64,000 nt of DNA from Pomphorhynchus laevis (GCA_012934845.2 WNNJ02002783.1:1-64000), one strand, 5' to 3'; positions 44,430 through 56,108 are shown, counted from the stretch's first letter. A program made the numbers and translations. The notes: a model not told the origin generated them from the letters alone.

Positions 44430-47400
44430 GTTTAAAACCTACGTTATCATAATGGTCGTATCGTACATATTTCTGCTGACGCAGGAAGATCATCAACAAT
44501 ATGGCTACCAATAACTTCTGTGATGTCTTCATTTTCTAGCACAAACTTAGAAGAAAGTAAAAATCTCTTACCTTCCACTGAACGTTCTTTAAATTCAAAA
44601 TTGACAAATTCTATGTATAACCTCTACAAGCCCCTGATAACATGTAATCAATCTTCTCCAGTATTAAATACGACTAAAAATTCTTAACTACAAGGAAGAA
44701 GGCATCAAATATTTGCTATCTCTAGGTTTCGCTGCATACATTTTCTCATTTCATATCATTGTTCTAACTGAAACGTTATCATGTGATCCTTGCATCATAT
44801 CATGATTTCATTGTATCGAAATTCCTGCAACTCTCCTCGGAAGAGGAAGGTCCCAAGGTGGTCTATTGGTTTGTTTAAATTATGATTTTTTCAAATGGAC
44901 TTCAGTAAAGGGCAGCTATTCGATTGTTGTTGAAACACCCATGTGCACTTTCGTAGGAGGCTACTTTGCTCTACTTTCATCAGCATCAAAAATAATTGAC
45001 GAACTCACTACTCTATTTGCACAGATTAGTTTTGATCGCCCCATTATAATTGCGGGTGATTTTAACACCAATTATACTAGTCATCTTAGTAGTAAATTAC
45101 AGCTCATCTCCAGCTTCCTTCATAATTTTGGATTAACTCTTCAATCGTTTCGTCAGATAAAACTTAATACTGTTATAACGGATCAAGCATCATCGAGCTT
45201 GTATTTGCATTCACTAACACACAAGTGACTTAGGACGTTGAAAGTTCGTGGTCGTTTATTCTCAAGCATAAGCCAGTAATCGCCAAAATAGCCATATCAC
45301 CTCGAATTTTTATCTCATACACTAAAAAACTAAATATCCCAAAATAAGTTGGATACTTTTCAAGTCGCTATTGCAAAACATTTACTAGACATCAATGACC
45401 TATCGAATAGCTATGTAACCATTTGCAATACATTGAGTATTGCTTATACCACCGGTATCAACGAAAGAAATCAGCTATCTTCAGCCATACGACATTCGCA
45501 CGTTGCTCATTTGCGATAAATTTTAAGACAACTATATTCCTGCGCCAAACATGATCCCACCGCACATCAATTTACATAAGTTGGAAACGAGTTTTTTGTG
45601 ATATAGTAAATCTGACAAATCTACTAGACAAGAAGCTAGTTGAGATGATTGAACTGGAAGTCGCCGAAAAGTGTCCATGGATATTTAGCTTGCTCATAAT
45701 GGGTAAGTGATTTCCAACATTTCAATTGATGTGTTTGAATCTCACTTTGAATTGTTATACGATTCATCGATTCTCTCACATTTAACATATCGTTGTAATA
45801 CTCCTTATTTTCTTTTGCATGAACTTTCACAACATGTACTTTCTGTCGCACAAGTAAGCAGGCTAAACCAACCATTCACCACCACGGAACTTGAAAGCTG
45901 CCCGCACAAATAAATAATCATAAAGCAACTGGTACAGACGGTCTCGCAATCGAACATATCAAGGCCACATTTGAAATGTTAGGTCAATATTGGACTGAAC
46001 TTTTCAACAAAATATTATTCGGATGCGCTTTCCCACCGTCGTAGGAATCAATCAATCATCAAGTTACTTTATAAAAAGTAGGTGCTTCATTGGATCCAAA
46101 CGTTTATCGCGGTATCGCTATCCTCAATCATGGTTATAAATTCTTTGCATCTATGATTACACGTCGTCTTTACAACTTTTCAGACAATATACTCCCACTT
46201 GAACAACCTGGATTTCACCGTAGTCGCTCGACTTTGTAAGCACTATCCGTAGCTCGTGACACAATATTCGCCATGATTTCAACCCATCGCCACGCCTACG
46301 CCGTATTCGTAGACTTTACCAAAGCCTTTGACAACGTCAATCGCCATTGCTTCTAGAAAAACTCAAAGTCCAGTACAACATAAATGGAACATTCCTCGAC
46401 ACAATACGTCGGTTTCTGTCACCCAATGACGTACACATATTCTACAGCGTATGTATATCTGCACCCATTATTTAATATAAAAGAGTATTACAAGGCGACC
46501 CACTTAGCCCTCTCATCTTTTCACTTTTTATCGGAGACCTGCCCTCATTTAAAAAAAGACGTCTACCAAGTCCTCCGAAATCTTTCTATTCGCCGATGAT
46601 CTTCTGATAATCTGTGAATACACTACAATTTTACAGAGCCTACTTGACCAACTTCATGTATACTGTTTGCAAAACGACCACACTGTCAACAAATAAAAAA
46701 CAAAAGTCACAAAATTTCGTCGTGGTGTCGCCTAGCCCGAACTGACAAGTTACCATTAAACAATCAGCTCATAGAATTCGTAAACTCCTATAAATATCTT
46801 GGCGTTCATCCAACCTCTGCTTGGTCATTTCGTTAGCACTGGAACAAAAAGCTTGTACAATCCTCTCATCAACTTTTGCTTTTAGGAAACTGACTAGTTT
46901 ATCCTTACAAGGTGCATTCCATTTATTTAAAGTGATGCTATAACCATGATTTTTTATGCGCTTCCCACCACCTGGTCTGATATTTTAGATTCACAATGTC
47001 AAACAACTTGACTCCTGTAAATGGAGCTTCGTCAAAAAGGTACTCGGCTTGTCACCAAAAATTCACTCTACTCTACTTTCCGTTCTAACGTTGACCCGAC
47101 CTCTATCAATAGACCACCAACAACGTATTTGCTTATCAAAATCACCGGCCTTCCAACAGCACTTCCAGGCGTTTTCAGAAAATATCAATGTCGTCGATTC
47201 CGACATAACCACGGCAAATAACCACAACCTTATTGGCAACAACTTCAAGCCACTTAAAGACCTATCATCGTTCGCGCCTACATTTACGGTTATCTCAAGA
47301 CAAGGTGTGCACTATCCACATTCCATGTCATGAACGTTCAATATGTTGTCGCTTCAAATTTTGTAATCTACGATGTCCATATATCTCTCATGTATTCTCT

Positions 47401-47660
47401 TTTCAATTCTTTCAACAATTCCTCTTCGTAAAATCGATTCAATACCTGTAGATTCAACAATAATCAATCAACATTTACACGCATCTGATGCTATAAAATC
47501 GCTTTTAAGTCAAAGTCAACGATCCTACATGTAAAATCTCACCCCTGAGTCGTGATTAATATTTTAAGTATTTTGCTTTCAAGTTATGTAATTCCTGTAA
47601 CTTTTGTTATCAGCCCCAAGCCGAGAGGCTGCAGTGGGCATTAATAAATAGCACCTCAGA
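44430..47660 (+). mobile_element. Third LINE type (copy E), decayed, plus strand
   Basis: Plus-strand non-LTR element of a different clade. Endonuclease: HIIVLTETLS near 44,760, GGLLVC near 44,860, FDRPIIIAGDFNTNYTS near 45,030-45,080. RT: NNHKATGTDGLAIEHI near 45,915-45,955, NVYRGIAILNHGYKFFASMI near 46,100, LEQPGFHRSRST near 46,200, AVFVDFTKAFDNVNR near 46,310, QGDPLSPLIFSLFIGDLP near 46,490-46,550 and ADDLLI near 46,600. A Cys-rich C-terminal finger (CHERSICCRFKFCNLRC) follows near 47,330-47,380. The 3' end carries GCCGAGAGGCTGCAGTGGGC and AATAAATAG. Many stops and shifts. The clade is not resolved. Confidence 0.75.
44866..45228 (+). pseudogene. LINE E endonuclease fragment
   Basis: 120-codon frame with IIIAGDFNTNYTSHLSSKL (endonuclease block III) and a C-terminal NTVITDQASSSL block. 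The SDH histidine motif is not reached in this frame, because a stop follows. It belongs to the LINE E copy. Confidence 0.6.
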
Positions 47661-48765
47661 GGTGAGAAGTTGTTTATTTAATGAATATTATTGAATAATT
47701 CATTAAAAAATATTTGTAAATAACATTTAAAAATTTAAATTAAGATTTAAGATTTTAAGGAGCGGTCAAATCGAAACTAGAAAGCCGTCATACATTTTCC
47801 ATTTTGCTCTCTTTTTTGCAATGATTCAAAAAACGCTAATTAATTGTATTAAACACCTTTTATCTGTGTTGTTCATTAATTCTGTTTGATTGATTTGCTT
47901 TCTGTCGTTTAAATTCTTAAAATGTTCCTCGTTCCCACTACATACATTTTCTAATCCATCCCGTATTTTAATGTGTTCTATCTCTATCTCCTTGTTTACT
48001 CTCTGCTGTTACACAACATCGACAGAGCAGCTTTCCGTTTTTACTTTTCTCGTAATTGTGCAAAATTCGGCTAAATACATAATTAATTAATGGAAGACAT
48101 TTTTTGGTCTATAGCGTAATGTCACACACCAAAAGAAGACGTCGTCGATGAAACAATGCAGCACAAACATGTCCTAGTGTATAATGCCGCATTATCATTC
48201 TCTCTGATAAGTTCGTAGACTCAGTTTTGATGTATGTATATAAGAAGACATGCAGGGCATATTCGACACGGAAACAAAGTGTTTTCATGTGAAACAGCTT
48301 GGTAGTAGTTGGATTTGACGTTTGCATTAAAACGGGTTTCATCATCTGCACTGAAAATAAGGATTCTGTCAACAGAGCTGCATTCAGAATCACTCTGCGG
48401 TAAGCGTCCGTTCGCTTAATTTTGTTAAATGTAGAGTTTGGCCAATTCAGCCTCATTTAATAGAATGAAAGAGCGAACTTTTAAATCTAAGCTTTACTAC
48501 TCTTTATGGCAGGGGATGCCAAATCATTCGTAGACGAACACCGTTTTTTTGTCGTTTTTGCCACTCATCACTGAACGAATTTCTCGCTGGTAACTGCAGA
48601 AACAGGTTTACTTGCCAATGCTTCTAAGTCATTACATAATTTTGATATCAGATCATATTACTTAGTCTACGGATATTAAATTATTTATAAATTAAGCAAT
48701 GATAATAAAGAATATAATAAATAAATAATAATCTAATAATTTTATATAAGATTTTATATATTAGA
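47661..48765. other. Intergenic stretch with one unexplained ORF
   Basis: No recognised gene. A 115-codon minus-strand frame at 48,456-48,109 (from MRLNWPNSTFNKIKRTD to RRRLLLVCDITL) has no domain I know and no repeat relationship seen in this window. It may be chance or a decayed fragment. Confidence 0.3.
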
Positions 48766-48769
48766 CGCC

Positions 48770-49345
48770 ATCAGGAGGAACTGCCAAGTTATCAAATTGC
48801 AGTCCCTATTTTTCGACCCAACATTAAGAAGGGTCAAATACATATAACGTATTTCCTCTGATGAAATCTAATTATCTGGATCTTATTCGAATACAAATTA
48901 TTATTCATTATCTATCCATAAAAATTTTCCGTTAATGATTTTACATTTATTTTTTATATTATTGTGTTGATTTATATATTTTACTATTTTCTGTTTGATG
49001 GTATTTAAACTTTTATTTTTTAACTTGTTACCTTTTAATATTTTATATCAAGTTAAAATCAAAAATTGAAATTTAAAATAAACGTCATTTTTATGAATTG
49101 ACTAATAAATATCAGACGTTGTATCAGAATAAGAATTAGAGATCATCAGGAGGAACTGCTATGCCATCAGGTTTCGGCCCCTAACTCCTCTACCCAACAT
49201 AGCAGCGGGGCCAAATACGTCTTAAGGACGTATTTCTTCTGATGAAATTTGATTATCTAGTATCTTATTCTAATACAAAGTATATTATTTATTATCCATA
49301 CATAAAAATTTTCCGCTTATGATTTTGCATTTATTTTTAATATTT
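48770..49345 (-). mobile_element. PLE tails and RT-end pieces, minus strand
   Basis: Two successive minus-strand units. The unit at 49,345-49,080 contains the end of RT (LCMDNK-like, 49,320), then TCATCAGAAGAAATACG, GGCCCCGCTGCTATG, GAGGAG, GGGGCC, CATAGCAG and CCTCC, with all pairing segments intact. The unit at 48,960-48,770 is more diverged. The order RT end then tail repeats what is seen at 19.9 kb. Confidence 0.7.
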
Positions 49346-49639
49346 TGTTATGATTTTCTGTTTGATGATATTTTTATTTAACCGTTTTTTTTTCAATAAA
49401 TAATTATTATAATATTTTTTATAATTTATATTAAGTTAAATTTATTTTTAATAATATTTTTTAGTTTTCTCACACAATCACTCAAACTTGCTTGAAAAAT
49501 ACCAAAGAAAGTTTGTTGAATCTTTTTACCTTCTTAAATAATTACAAGATTTTTTGGAATTTATATAAATATCAAGTTAAATTATTATTATATTAATATC
49601 AAGTTAAAATAAAAAATTGAAATTTCAAATAAAAGTCAA

Positions 49640-50105
49640 TTTTTATGAATTGACTAATAAATAACAGACGATGTATAAGAATAAGGAGTAGAGGTCATCA
49701 ACAAGAACTGCTATTTAATAAGGTTTCGACCCATAAATGGGACAAATACATGCTAATGAAGTATTTCATCTGATTAAATTTGATTATCAAGTATTCTATT
49801 CTAATACAAATTATATTATTTATTATCCATCCATTAAAATTTCCCCTAATGATTTTAAATTTATTCTTTATATTATTGTGTTGATTTATATATTTTACTA
49901 TTTTCTGCTTGATGTTATTTTTATAGTAACCTAGTTTAAAATATGTATCTATTAAATTATTTAAATGATTTTGAAGAAAGCCAATATCATTACATATTGT
50001 TGCAATTCTTAAAATTTCATTATTTAATGTATTATATTTTATATTATATGGTATGCATGAATGCTCATGCAAAAATATGTTTCTTGTAAATTTAAATATG
50101 TTATA
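49640..50105 (-). mobile_element. PLE RT C-terminal fragment and tail, minus strand
   Basis: Read from 50,105 downward: FTRNIFLHEHSCIPYN, NTLNNEILRIATICNDIGF, KQKIVKYINQHNNIKNKFKI, then a shift, the tail lead near 49,780 (TCAGATGAAATAC), and a diverged tail to 49,650. The 124-codon frame (50,072-49,698) is part of this and is not a gene. Confidence 0.75.
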
Positions 50106-50370
50106 ACATATAAGTTCCTCCTGATGCCCTCTAATCCTTATTCTGATACAACGTTTGTTATTTATTAGTCAATTCATAAATCAAATCAGCTAACTGAGTC
50201 TACGTATTTAATATAATTATAAAATAAACAAAACATAATAATGCTAAATCAAAATTTAATAATTAAATAATAAAATAAATAATTGTTATAAGATTTTTTA
50301 TAATTTAAATCAAGTTAAAATAAAAAATTGAAATTTAAAATAAACGTCATTTTTATGACGTTTATTGATG
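50105..50370 (+). repeat. PLE-tail 3' module, partly inverted
   Basis: Plus-strand AGTTCCTCCTGATGCCC, TTATTCTGATACAACGTTTG, TTATTTATTAGTCAATTCAT (50,112-50,178), followed by the same module's distal part in minus orientation (ATCAGCTAACTGAGTCTACG at 50,186; TTATTTTAAATTTCAATTTT reversed at 50,325). The two halves meet head to head. Confidence 0.6.
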
Positions 50371-50394
50371 AACATTTGGAGAGAACTTATGTCG

Positions 50395-50680
50395 GTCATT
50401 TGCGGTATGTCATCTTTACGATATAAATTAAAAGTAGTTTTAATCGATGTTAATTTAATGTTCATAAATTGTACCGAGTAAATTCAAGCAGAGAAGAATA
50501 GGCTTTATTCTAATACATCTAGAATAACAAGTCAAAAGGTAAGTATCATTACATAGATATATACCTTCTTTATCATTAATATTGGTTTTATTAAGAATGA
50601 AGCTACCTGGATAAATTTGTTCGCTTATTAAATAAAAAATGGTCATATATGAATAACATATATGAACATTATATTAACAT
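50395..50680 (-). mobile_element. Short PLE RT fragment, minus strand
   Basis: FYLISEQIYPGSFILNKTNI and NDKEGIYL on the minus strand (50,646-50,550), then an unrelated stretch, then the MNIKLTS/LYRKDD piece near 50,465-50,410. The fragment is split by about 85 bp of foreign sequence. Confidence 0.6.
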
Positions 50681-52130
50681 ATATAATTCTTGTTCCTCTA
50701 TGAATGCTAATAAATGAAAGTATAAGCTATTAATGATATTTATAAAACGTAATTTACAATTTATAAATTGGTTTTTGGTTTCAACAGGCTTGTTGAACCC
50801 GGGTTTATGAACTTAGCTTTAAATTGTTAAACTGTTTATTGTATATTGTATTTCCTGATGATATTGCGATAAGTAGTTTAAATATTGAATATAAAAGCGT
50901 TTTGTTGGATTCACTATTTGCTGTTCGGCAAAGCAGTTTGCTGAACAGCAATTTAAGATGAATAAGTTAGCAAATAGTAGAACAGAGCAAATCATTTGAT
51001 CTGCTCTATTAAATATAAGTTAGCAAATAGTAGAACAGAGTGAACTATTTAATTTGCTCTGTTCTATATATAGTACTATAGTTTATCATGTAAGCTAATA
51101 TATAATGATATAAAATATTAGAATATCTGACAACATAGCAGTTCCTGATGATGACCTCTAATTCTTAATATGATATATCGTCAAAGTCAATAAAATTGAC
51201 TTTTATTTTAAATCCTTTTTTATATAGATTGTATAAAATCTTATATAATTATTTTAAATTCTATTTTTATATAAATTATTCATTATTTATTATTAATTAC
51301 TTAACTGTAGCTCATAAGAAGAGAAAATTTCATAATATTAAAAATAAATTATAAAATATTAGTAAATATTGGCAACATTTCCGAATGGCGGACACAACTA
51401 GGCAAGAAAAAAATATAAAAAACGAAAGATCTTTATTAGACATTTAAAAAACATCTTTCATTTTTTGCAGCATAGTGTAGGTAAAGTTTGAAATTAAAAT
51501 TTTTTTTTAATTAAAATTTGAATATTTTTCAAGTAAGTGTTCGGATTAGTTAAAAATTATCACACAATGATAGCACATTATGTATCTACACCACATATAA
51601 GTTTTAGCTCGATACGACGTATATTACGCTTCAGAGAAAATGTTCAATTTTTTGAACTTAAAAATAATTTTTCCTAAAAAATCGATATGATAACCCATAC
51701 TTTTTTTCATCTCACAACATCGACCATCTATCATTTAACATTTACACAAAAACTTATGAATTGATTTATTCAGTATGTTGAAAAATTTAAATTTTAATTT
51801 TTTAAATAAAAAAATAATTAAAATTTTACCATTGCCATTGTTAGTAGTTCGTTTACTGCAATATTATTACAATACGATTACAAATCATATATCTACATTA
51901 TTTTCAAGTTTGAGATTGATTTAACATGTATTACGTTGTAAAACAAAATTTAATTTTTTGAACTTCAAAATACTTTTTAAGCTCTTTGGTAACATGTTTA
52001 ACTTATTATTTCCAACTTACAACAAATCAACGTATACAAAAAAATTGGCATCATTACTTTATTATCTTGAATAAAAATAAATTTACTTTTAACAATTTTA
52101 AAAATTTTAAACGCTGATTTAAAATTGGCG
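50680..52130. other. Gene-free stretch with short repeats
   Basis: No gene. TTAGCAAATAGTAGAACAGA occurs twice (50,968 and 51,011), each flanked by a small hairpin (TTTGCTGTTCGGCAAAGC; GAGCAAATCATTTGATCTGC). A PLE-tail fragment lies at 51,120-51,190. The rest is AT-rich. Confidence 0.45.
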
Positions 52131-52134
52131 GAAT

Positions 52135-52915
52135 TCGCAATAAATCCAAAATTATGTGGATCCTACCTCGACGCCTCGGCTTCAAACCTCCCTCCGTATC
52201 ATTAAATTCTACAATTCTTCCGATCGTTGATAATCTCGTTTTCCTAGGCTTCCATTTTGACAACCGACTTTCACTTAAACCTTTCGTTAGAGATAAAGTA
52301 CGCTCATCTACCTTGATACTCCGCAACCTTCGTCAAGTTCGTAGATTGATCGATTTCCCTTGTATGACTCTAATATCTTCTCTCCTTTTTTATAGACTCG
52401 ATTATTGTCTTAGTCTATTTTCCAACTCACCGAAATCCACTCTTCTTCCCCTACAACGCATCGTCAACGCAGCTGTCCGAATTCTCCTCCGTCTTCGTCG
52501 TTTTGATCATACATCCTACCATCTTGCTTCTCTCGATTTGCCTACAATTTATTGTCGTGTTCAAATTCGTCTTATCGTTGCTTTCCGCCTTGTAACTCTT
52601 CATACCCCTTCATTTCTTAATCTTCCTTTTCTTGATAATTCTCGTCCTGTTCACTTTTCCTTGCGTTCCTGTAATTCCCTTCTTTTACATGTCCCAAACT
52701 ACTCTACCTCCTTTGGACTCCGCTCCTTCATTGTGTCTGCTCCTCTATCGTGGAACCATCTGCCCATTCATAAACGCCAATCAACTTCCCTGACGTGCTT
52801 CAAACGATAAATCCGATCCCATTTAAACAATTTATCTGCTTGACTTTTTCATTTTTGTTTGTGGACTTGTAAGCGTACAGCTTGTACGCATTTGCCACAT
52901 TAAATAAATTTTGTA
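52135..52915 (+). mobile_element. LINE D family 3' end with open C-terminal frame
   Basis: Plus-strand L2-like LINE 3' part. The 218-codon frame (52,154-52,810) runs from MWILPRRLGFKPPSVSL through IVDNLVFLGFHFDNRLSL, SSLLFYRLDYCLSLFSNSPK, LPLQRIVNAAVRILL and PTIYCRVQIRLIVAF, ending PIHKRQSTSLTCFKR then a stop. It is the ORF2 C-terminus (after YADD), intact over this part. A 3' UTR with a GCGTAC/GTACGC hairpin (52,873-52,889) and ATTTGCCACATTAAATAAAT follows. It is diverged from the 41-43-kb copy at the protein level, so more than one subfamily is present. Confidence 0.8.
52873..52889 (+). repeat. LINE D 3' UTR hairpin
   Basis: GCGTAC-AGCTT-GTACGC. The homologous position in the 44.0-kb copy (minus strand, 44,091-44,076) reads GCGTGT-GCTG-ACACGC. 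Two base pairs changed on both strands while pairing was kept. LINE 3' hairpins are often the RT recognition element; that role is inferred here. Confidence 0.65.
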
Positions 52916-54231
52916 ATTTTTGTATTTGTCAATTAGCTATTGAACTCTCTAAAAAGTTGTAAAATTCTTGTATTTGGCGATGACATAAAAGTGTGGAAGA
53001 TGAGTAAGGATCTCGAAGATTGAAGTTTTTCAGGACATCTTTGTCATTTTGTTGTAGCAACGTGTGCCAGAAATACTATCTCGGTGACGAGCTCGTTAAG
53101 AATACTGCGACCACCAAAGATCTTGATGCAGACGAATTTAAAGATACGGAAAGTGTGTTATATTATAAAGAACTGTTTTAGAAAGTAAAATCCGTTTTGT
53201 ATTTGTACAATGCGCTGGTGAAACAGGTGATTGAATCTGTTTATCATGTGGTCTTTCCTTGTACACATAAATAAATTGACGATTTGGAGATCATATCCCG
53301 TCCCTTTACGAAATTGGGCCCAAATGTGCGACATTTTTCCTATCATTCTCATTTTAGAAGTTTAGGTTAATAATGTATGATCTCCTGGCTATACATCGTA
53401 TTGTACATCAAGTTGAGGCATATTCTTCGGATTGTATAGTGTTTAATAAAAAAATGAGAAGTACAGGACATTCCAAAATTTTGTAGTTTTGAGTCAGGAT
53501 AGGTGCACATCTCATTTCTGACTTTCACATCCAGCTATCAACGCGTGGAATAGTCTTTCTGATAGCATCGTGGACATATCCGATGCTAAATTATTAATGA
53601 GATTACTAATGTATATGTCTATCTTATATTTGTCTTTTTTCATTTTTTCTGTTGTAGTTATACAGCAGAAATTTTGACCGCTCACATGTTGTAGTTATAC
53701 AACATGTGAGCGGTCAAAACAGCCATCTGGCTATAGACCTAAATTATAATTTTTTATAGAGAGAATAGTTCTTATTATTAAAATAAAAAACATTAATAAA
53801 ACATTTTAAGGTTACCCGCAAATGGACCCAAATTATGTCAGAAAATATATAAAATTTTTCATTTTTTACATTCGCCGCAGTCACTCTGGTAAGTCACTTT
53901 CTGCTTGAAAAGTCGAAATCCGCTGGTATTGTACGCGTGGACATCGAAGCGCCGCAGAACATATTTTTGCAAGGGACATACTGATATATGTCCTGATCAA
54001 AGCGATCGTCTAAATTATAAATAATAAAAATAAGAATATTTTTAAAATAATATTTATCATTTTATATTATAAATTTAATCATTGCAAAGTCATTATTTAG
54101 TCATTACGAAATCATTATTAACTTCATAATTGAACTGAGTAGAGGATTCAAAATAAAAGTTTTATTCAAATATCTAAAAGCGCTAAAGTACAATAATCAT
54201 TAATTAAGTGTATATACGACATTCTCCGGTC
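52916..54231. other. Gene-free stretch with a perfect hairpin
   Basis: No gene recognised. It holds the 22-bp perfect palindrome at 53,672-53,719, listed separately. Confidence 0.4.
53672..53719. repeat. Perfect 22-bp inverted repeat with GTTA loop
   Basis: TTTTGACCGCTCACATGTTG plus TA (53,672-53,693), loop GTTA, then the exact complement (53,698-53,719). A smaller hairpin with the same loop context (CTGTTGTA-GTTA-TACAGCAG) lies just upstream at 53,649-53,668. Confidence 0.85.
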
Positions 54232-54792
54232 AAATTTCATATTGTTTTATCCTTAAAGTAACTTGGTTTCTTTAGCGATCGTCATCTAGCGCTATCAATT
54301 ATGGTTTCCGCTTTGACTGGTGACTGCCTTGCTTGCTGAGATGATTGGCAATCTTGATGCATATCTCTACTACTAATAAATTATAATTTAATTTGTTGGA
54401 AATAAATTTATATCCAATAATTAATTATTTTTTATTTATAATTATTTGTCTTTGTTTATTTTATTTTCTGTCTTAATATAATAATATTATTTTTTATTTA
54501 TTATCAATCGGGAGGAGTCATAAGGATATCATCAGAAAATTATGAGACAAAGACAGAAAATAAAATAAACAAAGACAAATAATTATAAATAAAAAATAAT
54601 TAATTATTGGATATAAATTTATTTCCAACAAATTAAATTATAATTTATTAGTAGTAGAGATATGCATCAAGATTGCCAATCATCTCAGCAAGCAAGGCAG
54701 TCACCAGTCAAAGCGGAAACCATAATTGATAGCGCTAGATGACGATCGCTAAAGAAACCAAGTTACTTTAATGCTAAAACAATATGAAATTT
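54232..54792. repeat. Foldback of 243-bp arms with 75-bp loop
   Basis: 54,232-54,474 is the near-perfect reverse complement of 54,550-54,792 (coordinates sum to 109,024; the few differences are near ATCCTTAAAG/CTTTAATGCT). Arms contain normal-complexity sequence (CTTTGACTGGTGACTGCCTT). Part of the loop and inner right arm (ATATCATCAGAAAATTATGA) recurs directly at 55,024. Confidence 0.9.
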
Positions 54793-54814
54793 TTCAATTA
54801 TTATAAATTTAATA

Positions 54815-55200
54815 ATAACAGACGCTGTATCAGAATAAGGATTAGAGATCATCAGGAGGAACAGATTAATATCGAGTTTTATATGCTGATCGAAAATTTA
54901 CAAATCACATCAGCTACTGAGTCTACGTATTTATATTATTATACAATTTATATTTTTTATTTATTATAAAAAATAATATAATAATATTATTTTCTATTTA
55001 TTATAAATCGGGAGTAGTCATCAGGATATCATCAGAAAATTATGAGACAAAGACAGAAAATAAAATAAAAAAAGACAAATAATGATCTCTAATCCTTATT
55101 CTGATACAGCGTCTGTTATTAGTCAATTTATAATAATTGTTCTGTATTTTAACTTTCAATTTTTAATTTTAACCTAATATAAATTATATATAAAATAAAA
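54815..55200. repeat. PLE-tail fragments in opposite orientations
   Basis: Minus-strand tail fragment at 54,815-54,860 (CTCCTGATGATCTCTAATCC on the minus strand) with the ACTGAGTCTACG module at 54,915-54,930, then a direct repeat of the 54.5-kb loop at 54,980-55,083, then a plus-strand tail fragment at 55,084-55,140. Confidence 0.55.
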
Positions 55201-56090
55201 AATATAAATTAAATATAAATTTTATATATTTGTATTTGTTTCTTTGGCATTTTTATCCACACGAGAAAAAATGTTGGCACACGAAAGTAATCTTATCATA
55301 ATATATTCGTATGTTATTATTTATTATTAAAATAGATATTAGATAATTTATAGAACGAGAAAAATAGAACGTAAATTTATAGAACATAAATTTATAGAAC
55401 GATATTTCTCGTTAATTAATAAGAAAATGTTCTCTTAAAATATAAATTTGATAATTGATACCTCAAAATATAAAAGCTATTTTTATTTTATGATTTCAAA
55501 TTATTTTATTATTAATATTATTAATTATTTAGATAAAAAATTAATTATTTAGATTATAATTCAAAATTTATACCAAAAAATATTTTTAAATATTGAATGA
55601 TGTAGTTGCTTTTCATCAGTATTATTGATAATTGTTATTTATTTAACTTTATTTTCTTTTAATTTTTTATTGTTCATAAAAAATTGTTGTATAGTCATTT
55701 TTGCGCTGATTTAAATGTTATTTTATTGCTTTAAATATTTTGTATTTGTGTTTACTTAAACTTTGTTGAAGTATTATTTGGCATTTAAGGAATTGGATTT
55801 ATCGAAGCATCAAAAAAGGTGATTAAAATAAGTTTGATTTTATAATTATTATTTGACTAATTAGATTAAATTAATTCTGATGTAAATTTTTTTATTTACC
55901 GAAAGAGCACAAGTAAACACTATTTGTATGTGTTTCAATCAAATATCATTGTTATTCACGAATTAAATTAAATATAATTAAAAAATTCACTTTTAAATTT
56001 AACTTTCAATCTTTAATTTTTAATGAATTATAAATTACATTTATATTTAATATACAAATTAAATTATATTTTGATTAAAATTAAAGAACA
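55201..56090. other. AT-rich upstream region of alpha-spectrin
   Basis: No ORF and no clear promoter element identifiable by eye. It probably contains the 5' UTR intron or outron of the spectrin gene. Confidence 0.35.
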
Positions 56091-56108
56091 TTACAATTGT
56101 CTTTATAG
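56091..56108 (+). promoter_or_regulatory. Probable 3' splice acceptor abutting the spectrin start
   Basis: ACAATTGTCTTTATAG directly before ATG. The TAG is also an in-frame stop, so an unspliced transcript must start translation at this ATG. It has the same arrangement as piwi, though the pyrimidine tract is shorter. Confidence 0.45.
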
